This document shows positions 59,475 through 64,000 of a DNA stretch of 64,000 bases, piece by piece. The stretch is from Plecoglossus altivelis. Taxonomy: Eukaryota > Chordata > Actinopteri > Osmeriformes > Plecoglossidae. The position numbers and the translations under genes are program-made. The stretch spans positions 9,101,969 through 9,165,968 of the forward strand of contig BROE01000012.1 of assembly GCA_036571765.1 (NCBI GenBank), written 5' to 3'. Numbering within the stretch: position 1 is the stretch's first letter; the number at the start of each line of letters is the position of its first letter. The notes beneath the pieces are model-generated. The model did no database searches. It was not told where the DNA came from and was given only the letters and a program-made list of their open reading frames with translations.

Positions 59475-60148
59475 TTCTCTTTCCCTCTCACTGTTTCTCT
59501 CCATCTTTCTCCTTCCCTACTTCTATTTCTCTCGCTCACACCTGTCATAGCGATAGCATTTTAATTAGCAGTATTCTTCCACCATTGATGTGGGATAGTA
59601 CACCTCACACTATGACAGCAGTCAGGGTGAAGCAGATCTACCCAGTTACCAGAACATTCCTAGATGAGAAGGCACATTCACTAATGAGCCTCCAATGAGA
59701 ATATTTGTAGTTCCTAGATTTGATGTACTCAATGTCAAAGAAATAATGTATATATAGACTAAAGGACAAGCACATTTAAAAATAGGTTTTAATTTAAAGT
59801 TGCAGAATCTTTTCCCAAACTGTCATCGTCGTGTGTCTTGTCATTAAACCATCTTTATCTATGATGTTTTCTGGTGTTTGTGGCTCTGTGTGAGAAAAGA
59901 CAGTAAGGGGCTTTAGTGCTTCGACTTGACATGATGTCTGGCCTGTTCCAATGATAATACCTCCATGCTTTAAGCTAATACCCCTCCTTTCTTCCATCTC
60001 TTTTCTCGCTCTCCTGCCTTTTAATTTCTTGCCCCGGTGACTTCATCATCGGTCACCTGTCATCGGCATCTTCAGGAGACATGAGGATCACAGGCGAATG
60101 CAACGACGTCGTAGATTTGCTTGCCACACTGTTGGCGTCTTTGAATGG

Positions 60149-60380
60149 GGTGGCGAGGCCTGAGCGTGGTCGGGTGGCGGGGCGTGAGCACGGTCGGGTG
60201 GCCAGGCCTGAGCGCGGTCAGGTGGCGGGGCGTGAGCACGGTCGGGTGGTGAGGCCTGAGCGTGGTCGGGTGGCGGGGCGTGAGCACGGTCAGGTGGCGA
60301 GGCCTGAGCGCGGTGAGGTGGCGGGGCGTGAGCGCGGTCGGGTGGCTGGGCCTGAACGCGGTCGGGTGGCGGGGGTGAGC
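60149..60380. repeat. 24-bp GC-rich minisatellite in alternating 48-bp pairs
   Basis: About 9.6 units of 24 bp. Two versions alternate: ggtggcgaggcctgagcgtg + gtcg and ggtggcggggcgtgagcacg + gtcg. The regular A-B alternation shows growth by duplication of a 48-bp pair. Because 24 is a multiple of 3, several frames stay open, which creates spurious long open reading frames on both strands. Confidence 0.95.
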
Positions 60381-60572
60381 GACCATCCACAACCTCACAC
60401 ATGTCCACTGTCACTAGGCAGTCCATTAGTGATGATGTCAGCGTACAGGTGGACATGGAGGCAGAGTGATAGGTACATCTGTCTGTGTTAGGAACTCTTT
60501 TCTGCCATGACAGACTTGTTGGCTCTAGTCTGCTGTTTACAGAGAGAAGATGTGTGTCTGTTCCGCAGTCAA

Positions 60573-60783
60573 ACACTCCCTCGCCTCCCTCCTATGCTCC
60601 CTCCCTCCTATGCTCCCTCCCTCCCTCCTATGCTCCCTCCCTCCCTCCTATGCTCCCTCCCTCCTATGCTCCCTCCCTCCTATGCTCCCTCCATCCTATG
60701 CTCCCTCCCTCCTATGCTCCCTTCCTCCTAAGCTCCCTCCCTCACTCCTATGCTCCCTCCCTCCTATGCCCCCTCCCTCTCTC
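60573..60783. repeat. pyrimidine minisatellite (cctcctatgctccctc)
   Basis: About eleven copies of a cctatgctccctccct-type unit, spaced by a variable number of CTCC words (16-24 bp). Confidence 0.92.
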
Positions 60784-63700
60784 TACTCCCCTAACCTAGT
60801 TAAATTGTGTGGGCATATTCCCCTTCTTGCTCTATCTCTCACAGCCCTCTCTCTCACGCTCCCTCTCTTCTCCCCTGCTCCCTCCGGGGGGAGGGGAGGG
60901 GGTGTTAGCCAGCTCCAGTCTTCCTCTATCCTGTCTCAAGGCCTTTGCTGACGTCATGGGACTGTCTGAAGAGAACAGGCTCTGGTCGCCAGAGCAACCT
61001 CCCGTCTCGCTTTTCTCTCGCTCGCTGTCTCTCGCTCACCTTCTCTCTATTCTTCTCTTTTTTTAACCCCATTTTCTCTCTCTCCCCTGTAGACACAACA
61101 TAGACAAACGCCCCCCGCACGCATGCATGTCCTCAGAGTAACCAAATGCAGATCCAACCACATGCCAAATCACAGACACATACAGTAGGGCTACATTGTG
61201 AAAAGGCTAGCTAGCTGCCTTTAAGCAACTACCTTTTCATCCCAATTGATTTTTAAATGATCTTTGCTAGACATTGCTTGTCAGAACTCACAAGCTACAA
61301 TGGACTGTTGTCGCAAATACGAGTAGCCCAAAAAGACATTTTATACAAGGTCATTAAACAAGTATTTATTGCAATGGCAAATTGTAATACACTTGTACAC
61401 AGAAATGTCTGTTCTCTGTTCAAGTGTGTACATTCGTTTGACGTTCCTTCCAAAGAAGGGTAGCATCAGCGAATGCTGTATTCTGCAGTAGTATCCTGAT
61501 GTTGAATTTGTAAGAGATTTGTTTGGGCAGGCATTGCTACCTAGGATTGGCAGCAAGTGGTGTTTACTTAAGTTGTTTACGCTGTTGGTATGTGCATATG
61601 TATTGTACAGTTTAGTGTCATTTCCTGTATTCCCCTCTCCTCTGCTGGGGTTGTTCTGCAGGTAGGGCAGGGAGGCTGCAGGGTTAGATAAGCCTCATCA
61701 GGACATTGTAAGATGGGAGGACAGGCAGCTCGATGGGAGGCAGGGTAGACTGGCTGATCGTAACTTGAATATTTCAGTTACGATTTAAAGGCATTTTGGC
61801 TATTGTGTGTTTATTTCCGGGATACGCTCGTAGAAATTCCTTCTTTGATTATTTTAATGTCTCCTGTCATGCTCCACCAGAGGAGACCAGCCTTCCTTGA
61901 AGTGCTAGTGACACCAAGCATCCAAAGACAGACATACAACATGAATTAATGATATCCCCATACCCTTACATAAACACAGCATAGGGGAGATATCATTATT
62001 CACAATAACTGAGACAGTAAGCTAAAATGCTTCCATTACTTTCTTGTTACCCCCCCCCCCACCCCCCCATGCCACCCTTAGTATTTCTCAGCAACCAAAA
62101 AATCAAACGTAATTGGCATGACCAGATGAAAACAAGGAAGTGGCCTGGATCCAGCCTCGCCTCCTGGCTACCTTTCCTCCACAGGAAGCATGGCGTGATG
62201 TTGCTCTGCCGCGTGTTGGCTGGGGCTGCTGTTGTTACTTCTGCTTGTGCTCCATGGCCAACATCTCTCTCTTTTTCCCGTTTAAGGATTCACTCTATCT
62301 CCTCTCTCACTCTCACGCTCTAGCGGAAGTGACTGACTTATGATCCTTTTTCATTCGAATGAGCAAAAGGGTGCATGTGTGTGTTTGTGTGTGAAAGTGT
62401 GTGTGTGTGTGTGAAAGTGTCGATGAACTGCTTGTAATTACAGTGCTGTTCACTGGCAGAGTCTAATCCTGTCTCAGTGGGAGAAGTGTCTGGGATTCTG
62501 AGTGACGCATGCAGACAAACAGTCACATCAAAGAGCGAGCAGGAAAACCCCAGCACCCAAGAACACCCACTGAACACCCTACACACGACCAGAACGCTCC
62601 TCCACAGAAATGGACTGCAGGCATTAAAAGGTTCAGCATTCCAGACCACAATCCACGCACTATTCTAGAATTCAACCTTGAACATTCTGGGATGCAATCC
62701 AAGCATGGTAGAATGCGATGGTGAACATTCTCAGAGCAAGTCAGCGTGAAGACACGCAGTCTTCTTTAAGATGTTGAGAGTTCTTCAATACCATCTTGAC
62801 CACCCTGAAACAAGATGCACGCGCCCAGAAAACACTTCCAGAACGTTCTACAAACGTAATTGTAGATTCCGCAATTGGTTTTGTAACGCGCCGTACAACA
62901 GCATTATTTTGCAAGCCATGTTCACATAGGCTGCAGCTCCATAACCATGAAGCTTTACCAATTGAACAACAGTGTGGGTAGCGCTCTCTCACTCCAGCCT
63001 TCACTCTTAGTCGCTCGCTCTCGCTCGCTCCGTGGGATGGGAGCTATGAGGCTAGTCTTCCACATGCATGAGATTACATTCCTCCTGGCCTACTTTCTGC
63101 CTTATTACCTCCCTAACGTGCTCCTACACACTGATAGGGCCTGTCTAGGGAAGGACAGAGGAGATGGAGGGATGGAGGATATGGGAATGACAGGGGAGGA
63201 CCAGCGGAGGAGGGTTTGAGGGAGTCGCTCTCTTTCGGAGGTGAAGGCCACGTGATTCGCGCTAGAACTGAGAGGAGAAGCGAGGGCGAGGCGGGGAGGA
63301 GGAGAGACCAAGGGACAGAGCGACAGGCACCGAGGACAAAAAAAAAAGCGCAGCGACAAGACAATGAAGGAGAAGGTGTGGGGCAGGGAGGAGGGGAGGG
63401 GAGGGAGGATGAGGGGAGGTGGAGGAGGGGAGGAGGAGGAGGGGAGGAGGAGGAGTGGGGCAGAGTGGAGGAGGGGAGGAGGGGCAGGCAGGGAATAAGT
63501 CAGGCACGGGCCACTTCACGCACGGCGTCCTGTGACGTGCGGAGGCGGCGTATCCCGACGGACAGACAAGGGAAAGCCAGGCAGAGCTGCCTGTGCTGTT
63601 CTGCCCCCACCCTGCCAGTAACGCCTCATCTTCCTGTCAGCTGTCAGACTAGGCTACAGGTTGCCCTGGGGGGAGAGGGGGAAGGAGGGGGCAACATGTT

Positions 63701-64000
63701 GTCTTCTTGGGAAGCTTAGCTCCCAACCCCCCTCCCCCCTACCCATCGTCACCACCCCCCACCACCTGGATTGTTGAGCATTGTTATGCTGTGTCCTCGC
63801 TTGCTCACTGGTCACAACCTGAGGTGAATACACAAGCAGGTCATGTGACTCATGTTTCCTTCATACTCCATACCAAATTTGACAAAAAACGGATTTAAAA
63901 CGTATTTATTTTATGTATTCACACGCATAGACTTTGTTTGCATGTCTGTACAGAATCTGCTGTTCTGTCAATCGTTCTGTTACAGGACAACGAGTAACGC

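Larger units (their letters stand above)
58366..64000 (-). other. adgrl3: part of the next adgrl3 intron; no exon found
   Basis: 5.6 kb up to the window edge. Content: alternating CG/CA tract (58537-58600), 8-bp gagtgcgt repeat (58703-58790), GT-rich DNA (58940-59120), CT array (59412-59470), 24-bp minisatellite (60149-60380), ctcctatgctccct array (60573-60783), C-rich run (62050-62070) and G/A-rich DNA (63255-63500). Unique DNA lies at 59540-60060 and 61130-62040. I searched for the first lectin exon and signal peptide and saw neither. Confidence 0.65.

Noticed and set aside
60072..60576. Open frames of 108-162 codons on both strands at the 24-bp minisatellite
   Set aside because: Repeat unit length is a multiple of 3, so open frames are expected; no start, splice or homology evidence.
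58366..64000. Search for the first half of the lectin domain and the signal peptide
   Set aside because: No minus-strand reading resembles the expected NYGRTDDKIC or CYLPDA motifs; the exons are taken to lie beyond the window.
1..64000. tRNA, rRNA, intact transposase or reverse transcriptase genes
   Set aside because: No cloverleaf-like A/B boxes, rRNA motifs or transposon or retroelement protein motifs were recognised in any frame.

Overview
The window is animal nuclear DNA, most likely from a ray-finned (teleost) fish. It has split genes with GT-AG introns, very dense (AC)n, (AG)n and (AGG)n microsatellites, and proteins that read as vertebrate orthologues. It contains no bacterial, phage or CRISPR-type system. 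A 487-base run of N lies inside a CA repeat, so this is a draft assembly. The species cannot be fixed from the sequence; a repeat-dense teleost fits.

The main content is one large minus-strand gene, an adhesion GPCR of the latrophilin family, best matched to ADGRL3 (LPHN3). Twenty-one coding segments can be placed to the base between 58365 and 17308. Every splice phase agrees from segment to segment, giving 1,467 codons plus the stop with no frameshift. In protein order they encode: second half of the galactose/rhamnose-binding lectin domain (58.3 kb); an optional 5-residue KVEQK microexon (52.66 kb); the whole olfactomedin domain in one exon (50.2-51.0 kb); a Ser/Thr/Pro-rich linker with a 16-glycine run, then the hormone-receptor motif (43.1-42.0 kb); the GAIN domain and GPS autoproteolysis site (41.0-31.3 kb); seven transmembrane helices (30.8-22.6 kb); and a long cytoplasmic tail ending in the PDZ ligand LVTSL (22.0-17.3 kb). 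The signal peptide and first half of the lectin domain were not found and should lie beyond 64000.

At the extreme left edge, also on the minus strand, is the first coding exon of gtf2e2 (TFIIE beta subunit), with a plausible 5' leader exon and promoter at about 650-840. The 14-16 kb between its promoter and the adgrl3 stop holds a probable long AU-rich adgrl3 3' UTR and otherwise repeat-rich intergenic DNA with no recognisable gene.

The points most worth checking are isoform-generating features of adgrl3: two in-frame microexons, each with an upstream UGC; a tandem duplication that copies a splice donor and would add 17 residues to the cytoplasmic tail; a GC-AG intron directly after the GPS exon; a coding GGA-repeat glycine tract; and a 15-copy 23-bp minisatellite forming the pyrimidine-rich region before an acceptor. 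Candidate regulatory DNA includes a perfect RFX-like palindrome downstream of the adgrl3 stop and homeodomain-motif-rich intronic blocks.
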